Shown one piece after another: positions 8,161-16,552 of a stretch of DNA of 64,000 nucleotides (position 1 is the first letter of the stretch; every line of letters starts with the position of its first letter). Below the pieces are notes generated by a model. That model was given only the letters and a program-made list of their open reading frames with translations. It did no database searches and was not told the DNA's origin. Source of the stretch: Pseudomonas palleroniana (GTDB lineage Bacteria > Pseudomonadota > Gammaproteobacteria > Pseudomonadales > Pseudomonadaceae); assembly GCF_003031675.1 (NCBI RefSeq), contig NZ_PYWX01000046.1, positions 18,233-82,232 on the forward strand. Reading direction: 5' to 3'. The position numbers and the translations under genes are program-made.

Positions 8161-10308
8161 ATGTCGCTCAGACAGCTCTCCATTCAATGGAAAATCACCC
8201 TGCTCGCCGGCCTTTGCCTGCTGGGGATCGTGACCCTTCTGGTGGGTTTGTCGCTGTATCGCATGGCGCAGAGTTCCGAGCAGGTCAAAGCGTCCAGCAT
8301 GCAGATGCTTGATGCAGCCGCCCAGACGCGCATCGAAGCGCAGGGTGAAGGGCAGGCATTGGGCATTCGCCAGCAGTTCATGGACGCCTACCAGTACGGC
8401 CATGGCTTTTCCCGCCAAGTGCTGTTTCTGCGCGAACAGGCTGAAAAGCGCTTTCTCGATGCCTTCGACACTCGCGAAGACCTGACTCGCCAGGTCAAGG
8501 CCGCGTTGCAGGCCAACCCGGACCTGCTCGGTTTGTCCCTGGTGTTCGAAGCGAATGCGCTCGACGGCAAGGACGAGTTGTTCGCCAATCAGAAAGAACT
8601 GGGCAGTAACGAAAAAGGCCGCTTTGCCCTGTACTGGTCGCAACCCACGCCGGGCAAACTGACCTCGATGGCACTGCCCGAAAGCGACATGGCCGATACC
8701 AGCGTCGGCCCCAGCGGCGAAAAAGCCAACGCCTGGTTCACCTGCCCACGCACAACCCTCAAACCCTGCGTGATCGAACCGTATTTTTATGTGATCGACG
8801 GGCAGAACGTGCTGATGACCAGTATCGTGTTCCCTTTGATCGTCAACGGCAAAGTCATCGCCTCGCTGTCGGTGGACATCAACCTCAACAGCTTGCAGGC
8901 CGTCAGCCAACAGGCGAGCCAGAAGCTGTATGACGGCCAGACCCAGGTCAGCATCCTCAGCCCGACCGGCTTGCTCGCCGGCTACAGCCCGGACGCGAGC
9001 AAACTCAGCCAGCGCCTGGACCAGGTCGACACTGCCAGCGGCGCGCAGTTGATCAGCGCCCTCGCCGGCAGCACGCAAACCCGCAGCCTGCGCACCGGCC
9101 AGCAACTCAAGGTATTGGCGCCGTTTACACCGATCCCGGGGGGCAAGCCTTGGGGCGTGTTGCTCGACGTGCCGGAGAAAGTCTTGGTCGCGCCTGCCGA
9201 AGCCCTGAAAGCGCAACTGGATGCCGACAATGCCAAGGGCACCCTGCTGGAACTGAGCCTGGGCCTGTTGGCTGCGGTGGTGGGCCTGGCGCTGGTGTGG
9301 CTGATGGCGCGCAGCGTGACCCGTCCGATTCTCGGCGTGGCGCACATGCTCGAAGACATCGCCAGTGGCGAAGGCGACCTGACCCGCCGCCTGGCCTACG
9401 ACAAAAAAGATGAGCTGGGCCAACTGGCCGGCTGGTTCAACCGCTTCCTCGACAAGCTGCAGCCGATCATTGCCGAAGTGAAACGCTCAGTGCAGGACGC
9501 CCGTGGCACCGCCGACCAATCCGCCGCGATCGCCACTGAAACCAGCGCCGGCATGGAACAGCAATACCGCCAGGTCGATCAGGTCGCCACCGCCTCCCAT
9601 GAAATGAGCGCCACCGCCCAGGATGTCGCCCGCAGCGCGGCCCAAGCTGCCCAGGCCGCACGCGATGCCGACCAGGCCACACGTGAAGGCTTGACGGTGA
9701 TCGACCGTACCACCAGCAACATCGGTGCGCTGGCCGCCGACATGAGCACCGCCATGGCCCAAGTCGAGGGCCTGGCAGCCAACAGCGAACAAATCGGTTC
9801 GGTGCTGGAAGTGATCCGTGGCATCGCCGAGCAGACCAACCTGCTGGCACTCAACGCCGCCATCGAAGCGGCCCGGGCCGGTGAAGCTGGGCGTGGGTTT
9901 GCCGTGGTTGCCGACGAGGTGCGTAACCTGGCGCGACGTACCCAGGAGTCGGTGGAAGAAACCCGCCTGGTGATCGAGCAATTGCAAAGCGGCACCACCG
10001 AGGTGGTCGGCGCCATGGGCAACAGCCATCGCCAGGCTCAGGGCAGTGTCGAACAGGTCGGCCAGGCGGTGACGGCCTTGCGCCAGATTGGCGAGGCGGT
10101 CACCGTGATCAGCGACATGAACCTGCAAATCGCCAGCGCTGCCGAGGAACAAAGCGCGGTGGCTGAAGAGATCAACAGTAATGTGGCGACGATTCGGGAT
10201 GTGACCGAGTCGTTGTCGGAACAGGCCAATGAGTCGGCGCGGGTCAGCCAGGCGTTGAACAGCCTGGCGAATCAACAGCAGGGGCTGATGGATCAATTCA
10301 GGGTCTGA
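8161..10308 (+). CDS. Methyl-accepting chemotaxis protein, double Cache sensor (TlpQ-like)
   Basis: A 715-residue chemoreceptor. TM1 lies at about 13-33; a large periplasmic region of some 320 residues fits dCache_1 (GRFALYWSQPTPGK, YFYVIDGQNVLMTSIVFPLI, ASLSVDINL). TM2 is at about 365-385, then HAMP (LEDIASGEGDLTRRL), and the signalling tip EQTNLLALNAAIEAARAGEA. The ATG at 8161 has TAAGGA upstream and begins a normal MSLRQLSIQWKITLLAGLCL; the in-frame ATG at 8113 overlaps the sigma-28 promoter and cannot be the start. Position next to a PA2653-like transporter suggests the PA2654 (TlpQ) orthologue, whose known ligands are histamine and polyamines; the ligand here is inferred only from that. 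Confidence 0.92.
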   Translation: MSLRQLSIQWKITLLAGLCLLGIVTLLVGLSLYRMAQSSEQVKASSMQMLDAAAQTRIEAQGEGQALGIRQQFMDAYQYGHGFSRQVLFLREQAEKRFLDAFDTREDLTRQVKAALQANPDLLGLSLVFEANALDGKDELFANQKELGSNEKGRFALYWSQPTPGKLTSMALPESDMADTSVGPSGEKANAWFTCPRTTLKPCVIEPYFYVIDGQNVLMTSIVFPLIVNGKVIASLSVDINLNSLQAVSQQASQKLYDGQTQVSILSPTGLLAGYSPDASKLSQRLDQVDTASGAQLISALAGSTQTRSLRTGQQLKVLAPFTPIPGGKPWGVLLDVPEKVLVAPAEALKAQLDADNAKGTLLELSLGLLAAVVGLALVWLMARSVTRPILGVAHMLEDIASGEGDLTRRLAYDKKDELGQLAGWFNRFLDKLQPIIAEVKRSVQDARGTADQSAAIATETSAGMEQQYRQVDQVATASHEMSATAQDVARSAAQAAQAARDADQATREGLTVIDRTTSNIGALAADMSTAMAQVEGLAANSEQIGSVLEVIRGIAEQTNLLALNAAIEAARAGEAGRGFAVVADEVRNLARRTQESVEETRLVIEQLQSGTTEVVGAMGNSHRQAQGSVEQVGQAVTALRQIGEAVTVISDMNLQIASAAEEQSAVAEEINSNVATIRDVTESLSEQANESARVSQALNSLANQQQGLMDQFRV

Positions 10309-10342
10309 ACACCGCAGAAGATTCAATATGGAGGGCGCTGTG

Positions 10343-11662
10343 TCAGCTCTGGCGTTTGGGGAGTTCGACCAGCACCTTCAGGCCTCCCAGCCGGCTCTCC
10401 TGCAACTGCAAGACCCCGCCCCACACCTCGACGATATCGCGCACGATCCCCAACCCAAGGCCATGGCCGTCGATCTGCTCATCCAGACGCGTGCCGCGGC
10501 TGAGCACCTTGTCGCGGTCGGTCTCGGGAATACCGGGGCCGTCGTCTTCCACGGCCAACCGATAGGTCTGCGCCGTTTCGCCGATGCTCAGGCAGACTTC
10601 GGCGTCTGCCCATTTGCAGGCGTTATCCAGCAGGTTGCCGAGCAGTTCCAGCAGGTCTTCGCGGTCCCAGGGTAATTGCAGCCCGGGCGACACCTGATAG
10701 CTCAAGTCCAGGTGTTCACCGTGGATCATGTTGAGCGTGGCCAACAGGCTGGGCAGTTCTTTTTCACAGTCAAACAAGGCGCCGGGCAGGGTTTCACCGG
10801 CCAGGCGTGCGCGGTTGAGTTCACGATTGAGGCGTTGCTGCACTTGCTCAAGCTGCTCACGCAACAACTTGCTCAGTTGCGGATGGTCCTTGAGCGGCTC
10901 GCTGGACGCTGCGCTCAATAACACGGCCAGCGGGGTCTTCAAGGCATGACCGAGGTTGCCCAGGGCGTTGCGTGAACGCTTGAGGCTGTCTTCAGTGTGG
11001 GCCAGCAGGTGGTTGATCTGCGCCACCAGCGGCTCCAGCTCCAGCGGCACCTGGGTATCGAGCTGCGAGCGTTGGCCTTGTTGTAACTGGGCGATCTGTT
11101 CGCGGGCGGTCTCCAACGGGCGCAATGCACGACGTACGGTCACCCGTTGCAGGATCAACACCAGCAACAACGCCGCCAACCCCAGCACCAGACCGATTTG
11201 CCGCATCAGGCGAAAGCTTTCCCGCACAGGTGTGTAGTCCTGGGCCACGCTGATGGAAATCGACTGCCCAAAACGTTTGTAGTCCGAACGCAATACCAGC
11301 AGTTGCTGGCCCTCCGGCCCCAATTGCAGGTTGCCTTTGAGACCGGTCTGCGGCAGGCGCGGCAGCTCCTGGTCCCACAGCGAGCGGGAACGCCAGTGAA
11401 CATCGGCAAAATCAATCCGAAAGTAATGCCCGGAAAACGGTCGCTGATAAGCCGGTGACAAACGGTGCTCATCGAGTTGCACGCCATCGGCCCCCCGCAC
11501 CAACGCAACCAGCAGGTTCTCGCTATCGTTGCGCAGCCCCGCCTCCAGGTAGCGTTGCAACCCGGCTTCGAACAACCACAGGCTGGTCTGCGCCAGCACC
11601 ACGCCGACGACCACCATCACACTGACCAGGCCCAGGCTCAGGCGCCGCTGAATGGACTTCAT
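10343..11662 (-). CDS. bqsS: Sensor histidine kinase, BqsS/CarS-like
   Basis: A 439-residue kinase: TM1 at about 12-32, a periplasmic sensor of some 120 residues, TM2 at about 160-178, HAMP, then the phospho-acceptor helix with GNLGHALKTPLAVL, an N box (LLGNLLDNACKWA) and a G box (DDGPGIP...GHGLGLGIV). It overlaps the regulator gene by 4 bases (ATGA) and is the last gene of a PepSY-regulator-kinase operon. The gene order beside PA2652-PA2654-like genes and the operator at 12696 argue for the BqsRS (CarSR) system, which responds to Fe(II) and calcium in P. aeruginosa. I could not find the RExxE motif reported for BqsS in the periplasmic part (nearest is VRESFR), so the signal may differ. Confidence 0.75.
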   Translation of the reverse strand: MKSIQRRLSLGLVSVMVVVGVVLAQTSLWLFEAGLQRYLEAGLRNDSENLLVALVRGADGVQLDEHRLSPAYQRPFSGHYFRIDFADVHWRSRSLWDQELPRLPQTGLKGNLQLGPEGQQLLVLRSDYKRFGQSISISVAQDYTPVRESFRLMRQIGLVLGLAALLLVLILQRVTVRRALRPLETAREQIAQLQQGQRSQLDTQVPLELEPLVAQINHLLAHTEDSLKRSRNALGNLGHALKTPLAVLLSAASSEPLKDHPQLSKLLREQLEQVQQRLNRELNRARLAGETLPGALFDCEKELPSLLATLNMIHGEHLDLSYQVSPGLQLPWDREDLLELLGNLLDNACKWADAEVCLSIGETAQTYRLAVEDDGPGIPETDRDKVLSRGTRLDEQIDGHGLGLGIVRDIVEVWGGVLQLQESRLGGLKVLVELPKRQS

Positions 11663-12327
11663 GCAGGGCTGGCGCCAAACCGGTAACCCTGGCCGCGCCG
11701 GGTTTCGATCACACTGCGGCCCAACTTGCGGCGCAGATGGTTGACGTGGACTTCCAGCACATTGGAATCGCGCTCGCTCTCGCCGTCGTATAAATGTTCA
11801 GCCAAGTGGCTTTTCGACAGGATCTGCTGGGGGTGCAGCATGAAGTAGCGCAGCAGGCGAAACTCGGCGGCGGTCAGCTGGATCTCGTCACCATCGCGCA
11901 GCACACACTGGCGCCCCTCATCCAGGTGCAGTCCGGCGGCCTGCAAGGTCGGCTGGTTGGCCTGGCCGTGGGAACGGCGCAACAGTGACTGAATGCGCAA
12001 GAACAACTCTTCAGGATGAAAGGGTTTGGCGAGGTAATCATCCGCGCCGGCCTTGAGCCCTTCGATACGCTCGGCCCAGGAATCGCGGGCGGTCAGAATC
12101 AGCACCGGCGTGACCAGTGACGCCGCACGCCATTGCGCCAGGACTTCAAGCCCGGGCAGGCCGGGTAAGCCAAGATCCAGAATGATCAGGTCATAGGGCT
12201 CGCTGCTGCCCTGATAGGCTGCATCACGGCCATCGGCCAGCCAGTCGACGGCGTAGCCCTGGCGTTGCAGGCCGGCCAGCAGCTCATCGGCGAGGGGAAC
12301 GTTGTCTTCCACCAGAAGCAGGCGCAT
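11659..12327 (-). CDS. bqsR: OmpR-family response regulator, BqsR/CarR-like
   Basis: A 222-residue regulator with a receiver domain (acidic pair ED near residues 7-8, phospho-acceptor Asp51 in DLIILDLGLPGLPG, the LTARDSW threonine and the DYLAKPF lysine) and a C-terminal winged helix (about 125-220) with the recognition segment SNVLEVHVNHLRRKLG...ETRRGQGYRFG. This is the PmrA/QseB/BqsR branch. Its ATG shares a base with the stop of the PepSY gene (TGATG), so the two are translationally coupled, and its stop overlaps the kinase. A tandem TTCAG-N6-TTAAG site upstream of the operon fits the BqsR operator TTAAG-N6-TTAAG, so autoregulation is likely. Confidence 0.8.
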   Translation of the reverse strand: MRLLLVEDNVPLADELLAGLQRQGYAVDWLADGRDAAYQGSSEPYDLIILDLGLPGLPGLEVLAQWRAASLVTPVLILTARDSWAERIEGLKAGADDYLAKPFHPEELFLRIQSLLRRSHGQANQPTLQAAGLHLDEGRQCVLRDGDEIQLTAAEFRLLRYFMLHPQQILSKSHLAEHLYDGESERDSNVLEVHVNHLRRKLGRSVIETRRGQGYRFGASPA

Positions 12328-12650
12328 CAGTCGTCTTCCTTATCTTTGAGCAGCGCGCCGGTGCTCGCGTCGAGCTCGATTTCGCGCACGACTCCCTCCA
12401 CCGTCAACAACTCGATTTCGTAGATATAGGGCACCGGGCGGTCCTTGTGCTCCTCAAGCTCGGCATCGAGCAACTTGGCACCGGGGTAGCGTTCCAGCGC
12501 CGGGCCCAGCAAGTGCTCCAGAGGGGCGATGACGCCCTTCTGACGCAGACGCAAGGCTTCGTCCGGACCGAGGTCGTGGGCCGTCAGGTGGGAGCTGGTC
12601 AATAGCAACACCAATGCCATTGAACCGCCCCCCCGTAGATTTACCTTCAT
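12327..12650 (-). CDS. Exported PepSY-domain protein, first gene of the two-component operon
   Basis: A 107-residue protein with a signal peptide (MALVLLLTSSHLTAHD) and a PepSY domain (about 35-104), recognisable from YIYEIELLTVEGVVREIELDASTGALLKDKED. PepSY proteins are common partners of PmrA/BqsR-type systems and are thought to modulate signalling or bind ligands in the periplasm. AGGA lies 6 bases before the ATG at 12650. The stop overlaps the regulator start by one base. The gene would be the first transcribed from the BqsR-like operator 46 bases upstream. Confidence 0.8.
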   Translation of the reverse strand: MKVNLRGGGSMALVLLLTSSHLTAHDLGPDEALRLRQKGVIAPLEHLLGPALERYPGAKLLDAELEEHKDRPVPYIYEIELLTVEGVVREIELDASTGALLKDKEDD

Positions 12651-12695
12651 TGCGTATCCTGCTGTTCCTTGAGGTCACCACGTTAACCGTCGCAA

Positions 12696-12711
12696 CTTAA
12701 CTGAAACTGAA
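12696..12711 (-). promoter_or_regulatory. BqsR/PmrA-type tandem operator
   Basis: On the minus strand the sequence reads TTCAG-TTTCAG-TTAAG, i.e. two 5-base half sites at an 11-base period. The published BqsR site is TTAAG-N6-TTAAG; nine of ten half-site bases match. It lies 46 bases upstream of the PepSY start codon, a position that suits activation of the PepSY-bqsR-bqsS operon. Confidence 0.65.
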
Positions 12712-12798
12712 TTGCCACCATGGCAATTTTCATCGATCAGCGGCCCCATCGCCAGGCCAGATTTCCTATACTGCCGGCTCGCTTCAAAAGAGACCGGT

Positions 12799-13878
12799 AT
12801 GACAGCCATCCACATCAAGTTTCCCGCCTTGACCCTCAAGGCCGGCCAGCGCGCCCTGACGCGTATTCGCGAACAGGGCCTCAAGCCCGCCGATGTCGGC
12901 ATCCTACCCGGTGCGGCCGGTGGCCCCAAGGCCTTGGGGATTCAGGGCCTGGACCTGGCGCTGTTCGGCGACTGGCTGCCTCGCGCTCCCCGTGAGCGCG
13001 CGCTGATCGGCGCCTCCATCGGTTCCTGGCGATTTGCCAGTGCCTGCCTGCCCGACCCGGTACAAGGTTTGCTCGACCTCGGTCGCCTGTACAACGAACA
13101 GAGCTTCGCTAAAGGCGTGACCATGGCCGAGGTCACCCAAAGCTGCCGGCGCATGCTCGATGACTTGCTGGCCGGCCGTGATGCACAGGTGCTGGCCACT
13201 CCCCACTATCGCCTGAACATCATGGTGGTCAAGAGCCATGGCCTGCTCGCCGATGACCATCGCGGGCGCCTGGGCCTGGGCCTGACTTCGGTGATTGCCG
13301 ATAACTTGCGCGGTCGTGCACGGTTATCGCGGCATTTTGAACGGTTGATCATCCACGACCCACGCCAGGCGCCACCGTTGCATCCGTTGACGGATTTCCC
13401 ATCGCGTTTCCTGCAACTGGAACTGGGCAACCTGCGCCAGGCCTTGCTGGCCTCAGGCTCCATTCCCATGGTGATGCAAGGCATACGCGACCTGCCCGGC
13501 GCCGGCCACGGCACCTACCGCGACGGCGGCTTGCTGGACTACCACCTCGACCTGCCCTACCACGGCGACGACATCGTGCTGTATCCGCACTTTACCGACC
13601 GGGTCATCCCTGGCTGGTTTGACAAGGGCCTGCCGTGGCGGCGCAGCAATCAGCAGGGTTTGCAGGATGTGTTGCTGCTGGCACCGTCCAAGGACTACCT
13701 GGCCCGCCTGCCCCACGGCAAGCTGCCGGACCGCAGCGACTTCAAGCGCTTCATGGGCGATGACCCGAGCCGCAACAAGTACTGGCAAACGGCAATGAGC
13801 GAAAGCCGGCGGTTGGGCGATGAGTTCCTGGAACTGGTCGATAAGGGCGGCCTGGGCGAACGCTTGCAGGCGCTTTGA
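12799..13878 (+). CDS. Patatin-like phospholipase domain protein
   Basis: A 359-residue protein with the patatin layout: an early glycine-rich oxyanion segment (GAAGGPKALG, about 38-47), the nucleophile elbow GASIGSW (Ser73), and the catalytic dyad aspartate in YRDGGLLDY (about residue 242). The spacing between GASIG and DGG is normal for the family. No signal peptide, so a cytoplasmic acyl hydrolase is likely; substrate unknown. The start at 12799 begins MTAIHIKFPALTLKAGQRAL; the ribosome site is weak, and an in-frame ATG at 12712 would overlap the divergent operator region. It is transcribed away from the two-component operon and is followed closely by queD. Confidence 0.8.
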   Translation: MTAIHIKFPALTLKAGQRALTRIREQGLKPADVGILPGAAGGPKALGIQGLDLALFGDWLPRAPRERALIGASIGSWRFASACLPDPVQGLLDLGRLYNEQSFAKGVTMAEVTQSCRRMLDDLLAGRDAQVLATPHYRLNIMVVKSHGLLADDHRGRLGLGLTSVIADNLRGRARLSRHFERLIIHDPRQAPPLHPLTDFPSRFLQLELGNLRQALLASGSIPMVMQGIRDLPGAGHGTYRDGGLLDYHLDLPYHGDDIVLYPHFTDRVIPGWFDKGLPWRRSNQQGLQDVLLLAPSKDYLARLPHGKLPDRSDFKRFMGDDPSRNKYWQTAMSESRRLGDEFLELVDKGGLGERLQAL

Positions 13879-13954
13879 CCGAGCGGTATGCGCGGCGAGG
13901 GATCAAACTGTTAAACTCGCCGCCTGCCAGATACCTGACCGAGCTGAAAACACT

Positions 13955-14311
13955 GTGGAAATCTTCAAAGAGTTTACTTTCGAATCCGCCCACCGCCTGC
14001 CCCACGTACCGGAAGGCCATAAATGCGGGCGCCTGCATGGGCATTCGTTCAAGGTGGCCATCCACCTGAGCGGCGACCTCGACCCTCATACCGGCTGGAT
14101 TCGCGACTTTTCGGAGATCAAGGCGATTTTCAAGCCGCTCTACGAACGTCTCGATCATAACTACCTCAATGACATTCCCGGCCTGGAAAACCCCACCAGT
14201 GAAGTGCTGGCCAAGTGGATCTGGAACGAGTTGAAACCGCTGTTGCCGGAACTCAGCGCGATCCGCATTCACGAGACGTGCACCAGCGGCTGCATCTATC
14301 GCGGCGAATAG
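13955..14311 (+). CDS. queD: 6-carboxy-5,6,7,8-tetrahydropterin synthase
   Basis: QueD converts dihydroneopterin triphosphate to 6-carboxytetrahydropterin, the second step in queuosine/7-deazaguanine synthesis. The protein is 118 residues, the normal length. The zinc site is the His of FESAHRLP and the two His of RLHGHSF; the catalytic cysteine is in EGHKCGRLHGH; the C-terminal RIHETCTSGCIYRGE is diagnostic. The start must be GTG (VEIFKEFTFESAH): no ATG lies in frame close enough, and a longer in-frame extension reaches back into the patatin gene and has no family similarity. A terminator follows 15 bases after the stop. Confidence 0.92.
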   Translation: MEIFKEFTFESAHRLPHVPEGHKCGRLHGHSFKVAIHLSGDLDPHTGWIRDFSEIKAIFKPLYERLDHNYLNDIPGLENPTSEVLAKWIWNELKPLLPELSAIRIHETCTSGCIYRGE

Positions 14312-14326
14312 ACCGGCGATGTAAAG

Positions 14327-14351
14327 AAACCACCCTTGCGGTGGTTTTTTT
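14327..14351 (+). terminator. Intrinsic terminator after queD
   Basis: AAACCACC and GGTGGTTT form a perfect 8-bp stem around CTTGC, followed by four more T, closing the patatin-queD unit. Confidence 0.85.
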
Positions 14352-14407
14352 ATACCCCGCGTAGCACCCTTCCACCGGCAAGCCCTGTGCAGAACAAAGG
14401 AGACCCC

Positions 14408-15031
14408 ATGGAAAACACTTGGCTGGCCCAGGCCAAACGCTTGCAAGCGTTGGCGTCCACCGGGCTGCATTTTTGCACCGACGACTTCGAGCGTGAGCGC
14501 CTGGAGGAAATCGCCGAGATTGCCCACAGCATGCTCGCGCAATTGGGCAGTGTGCCGCTGGAACGCATCACTGGGCTGGTGCCGGACTTTGCGAAGCGCT
14601 ACTCCACGCCGATGATCGATGTGCGGGGTGCGGTGATCGAGGGCGAACGGATTCTGCTGGTGAAAGAGCTGACCGATGGCTGTTGGGCGCTGCCTGGGGG
14701 TTATGCCGATATCGGCTTGTCGGCGGCCGAGAATATCGTCAAGGAAATTCGCGAAGAGGCCGGTCTGAGCGTCACCGCACGGGCCCTGTACAGCGTCACC
14801 CACAAGGCCAAGGGTTTGTATCGACCGGATGTGCGGGACTTCTACAAGCTGTATTTCCTTTGCGAACGGGTGGATCAGCTCGCGCCCGCGGCGGGGTTCG
14901 AAACCACGGACGTGGGCTTTTTCAGCCTGGATGACCTGCCGCCCCTGTCCCGTGGGCGCACCATCGAAAGTGATCTTGAGGCGGCTTTTGCGTTTCATCG
15001 TGGCGAGACCACACACACGCTGTTCGACTGA
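14408..15031 (+). CDS. NUDIX hydrolase with N-terminal NUDIX-associated domain
   Basis: A 207-residue protein. Residues 1-60 form a helical N-terminal domain found in a subgroup of NUDIX enzymes (LAQAKRLQALASTGLHFCTD...LEEIAEIA). The NUDIX box lies at about residues 97-119: GGYADIGLSAAENIVKEIREE. It keeps the metal-binding EE pair (KEIREEAGL, with Lys in place of the usual Arg) but the first part is GGYADIGLS rather than GGxxExGES. It probably hydrolyses a nucleoside diphosphate derivative such as ADP-ribose; substrate not determined. AAAGGAG precedes the ATG. It lies upstream of codBA but separate from it, because codB has its own promoter. Confidence 0.85.
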   Translation: MENTWLAQAKRLQALASTGLHFCTDDFERERLEEIAEIAHSMLAQLGSVPLERITGLVPDFAKRYSTPMIDVRGAVIEGERILLVKELTDGCWALPGGYADIGLSAAENIVKEIREEAGLSVTARALYSVTHKAKGLYRPDVRDFYKLYFLCERVDQLAPAAGFETTDVGFFSLDDLPPLSRGRTIESDLEAAFAFHRGETTHTLFD

Positions 15032-15050
15032 TCCAATTTGTATCATCGCT

Positions 15051-15065
15051 GCACTGCTTTCGTGC
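15051..15065 (+). promoter_or_regulatory. NtrC-like enhancer site upstream of codBA
   Basis: GCACTGCTTTCGTGC has the GCAC-N7-GTGC form of the NtrC consensus (GCACCAAAATGGTGC). It lies about 90 bases upstream of the sigma-54 promoter at 15156, a usual enhancer distance. Confidence 0.55.
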
Positions 15066-15155
15066 CCGACAAGGCACCGCACGCCCCTCCCAGTGTTTTG
15101 CGGCTATTTGACGACACAGACCGTTTGCGGTCGTGCGCCGGTCACCACTACTGAT

Positions 15156-15172
15156 TTGGCACGCACGGTGCA
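15156..15172 (+). promoter_or_regulatory. Sigma-54 (RpoN) promoter of codBA
   Basis: TTGGCACGCACGGTGCA carries the invariant GG and GC with exactly 10 bases between them; only one base differs from TTGGCAC-N5-TTGCA in the conserved blocks. The codB ATG follows 36 bases later. Confidence 0.7.
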
Positions 15173-15207
15173 ACAGACCTGCGTCATTCATTCAGGGAGC
15201 AAGGCAC

Positions 15208-16476
15208 ATGACGCAGCAAGAACCGGGCAACGATTACCCCCTCAGCGAAGTCCCCTTGCATGCGCGCAAGGGCCTGGCTTCCACCGCCATGGTGCTGCTG
15301 GGCTTTACCTTTTTTACTGCAACCATGTTCGCCGGCGGCAAGCTGGGCGTGGCGTTCAGCTTTATCGACATGCTCGGCGTCGTGGCATTGGGTAACTTGC
15401 TGTTGGGCATTTACGCTGCGGGGCTGGGTTACATCGCCTTCAAGAGTGGCCTGAATTCGGTACTGATGGGGCGCTTCTGCTTCGGCGAAGTGGGCAGCAA
15501 ACTCAGCGACCTGATCCTCGGTTTTACCCAGATCGGCTGGTACGCCTGGGGAACAGCCACCGCCGCCGTGGTGCTGGGTAAATATCTCGAGTTGAGCCAA
15601 GGCAGCGTATTGGCCTTGATGGTGTTGTTCGGCCTGGTATTTTGCGCCACCGCCTATGTGGGTTATCGCGGGTTGGAGATTCTGTCCTACATCGCGGTGC
15701 CGGCCATGGGCATTCTATTGTTTCTATCCATGTGGGTCGCCACCGTGAAAGTGGGTGGCTTGAATGGCCTGTTGGCGGTGGTGCCGACCGCTCAACTGGA
15801 CCTGTCCACGGCCGTCACCCTGGTGTTCGGCACCTTTGTCAGCGGCGCAACCCAGGCCACCAACTGGACCCGGTTCTCGCGTTCGGCCAAGGTTGCAGTG
15901 CTGGCCAGCCTGATCGGATTTTTTATCGGGAATGGCTTGATGGTGTTGATCGGCGCTTACGGCGCCATCGTTTATCAACAACCCGATGTGGTGGAAGTGT
16001 TGCTGCTGCAAGGTTTCGCCATGGCCGCGATGGCAATGTTGCTGCTCAACATCTGGAGCACCCAGGACAACACCATCTACAACTTTGCCGTGGCCGGTTG
16101 CAACTTGCTGCGCACCCGGCGTCGCAAGACCGTCACCCTTGCAGGCGCGGTGATCGGCACCCTGCTGGCGTTGCTCGGCATGTACGACAGGCTGGTGCCT
16201 TACCTGATCCTGCTGGGCACGGTGATACCGCCGATTGGCGGGGTGATCATGGCGGACTTCTTTTACCGTTATCGCGGGCAATACCCGCGCCTGGCCGAGG
16301 TGCAGCTGCCGGCTTTCAACTGGCCGGGCTTGATCGCCTATGCCGTCGGTACCGTGCTGGCATTCAACTCCCCCTGGGTCGCGCCACTGGTGGGCATCGT
16401 CGCGGCATCGCTGACTTACATCGCGCTCACTGCCGCACTGCGCGCGCGGGCACCCTTGGCAGACGCCCCGGCATGA
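15208..16476 (+). CDS. codB: Cytosine permease
   Basis: A 422-residue, 12-helix transporter of the NCS1 (purine/cytosine permease) family, importing cytosine with a cation. The N-terminus is typical of CodB (YPLSEVPLHARKGLASTAMV, then FTATMFAGGKLGVAFSF), with the family segments GWYAWGTATAAVVLGK and NIWSTQDNTIYNFAVAG. The start is the ATG at 15208, with AGGGAGCAAGG upstream. It is followed 76 bases later by codA, forming the classic codBA unit: import, then deamination to uracil and ammonia. A sigma-54 promoter and an NtrC-like site upstream suggest induction under nitrogen limitation. Confidence 0.93.
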   Translation: MTQQEPGNDYPLSEVPLHARKGLASTAMVLLGFTFFTATMFAGGKLGVAFSFIDMLGVVALGNLLLGIYAAGLGYIAFKSGLNSVLMGRFCFGEVGSKLSDLILGFTQIGWYAWGTATAAVVLGKYLELSQGSVLALMVLFGLVFCATAYVGYRGLEILSYIAVPAMGILLFLSMWVATVKVGGLNGLLAVVPTAQLDLSTAVTLVFGTFVSGATQATNWTRFSRSAKVAVLASLIGFFIGNGLMVLIGAYGAIVYQQPDVVEVLLLQGFAMAAMAMLLLNIWSTQDNTIYNFAVAGCNLLRTRRRKTVTLAGAVIGTLLALLGMYDRLVPYLILLGTVIPPIGGVIMADFFYRYRGQYPRLAEVQLPAFNWPGLIAYAVGTVLAFNSPWVAPLVGIVAASLTYIALTAALRARAPLADAPA

Positions 16477-16552
16477 ATCCGGCCGGGAATGCTAACCTTG
16501 GAGCCGTCCAGCGCTGTCTGCCTGATTGTTTTTAGCCAAGAGGAACTTGCCC

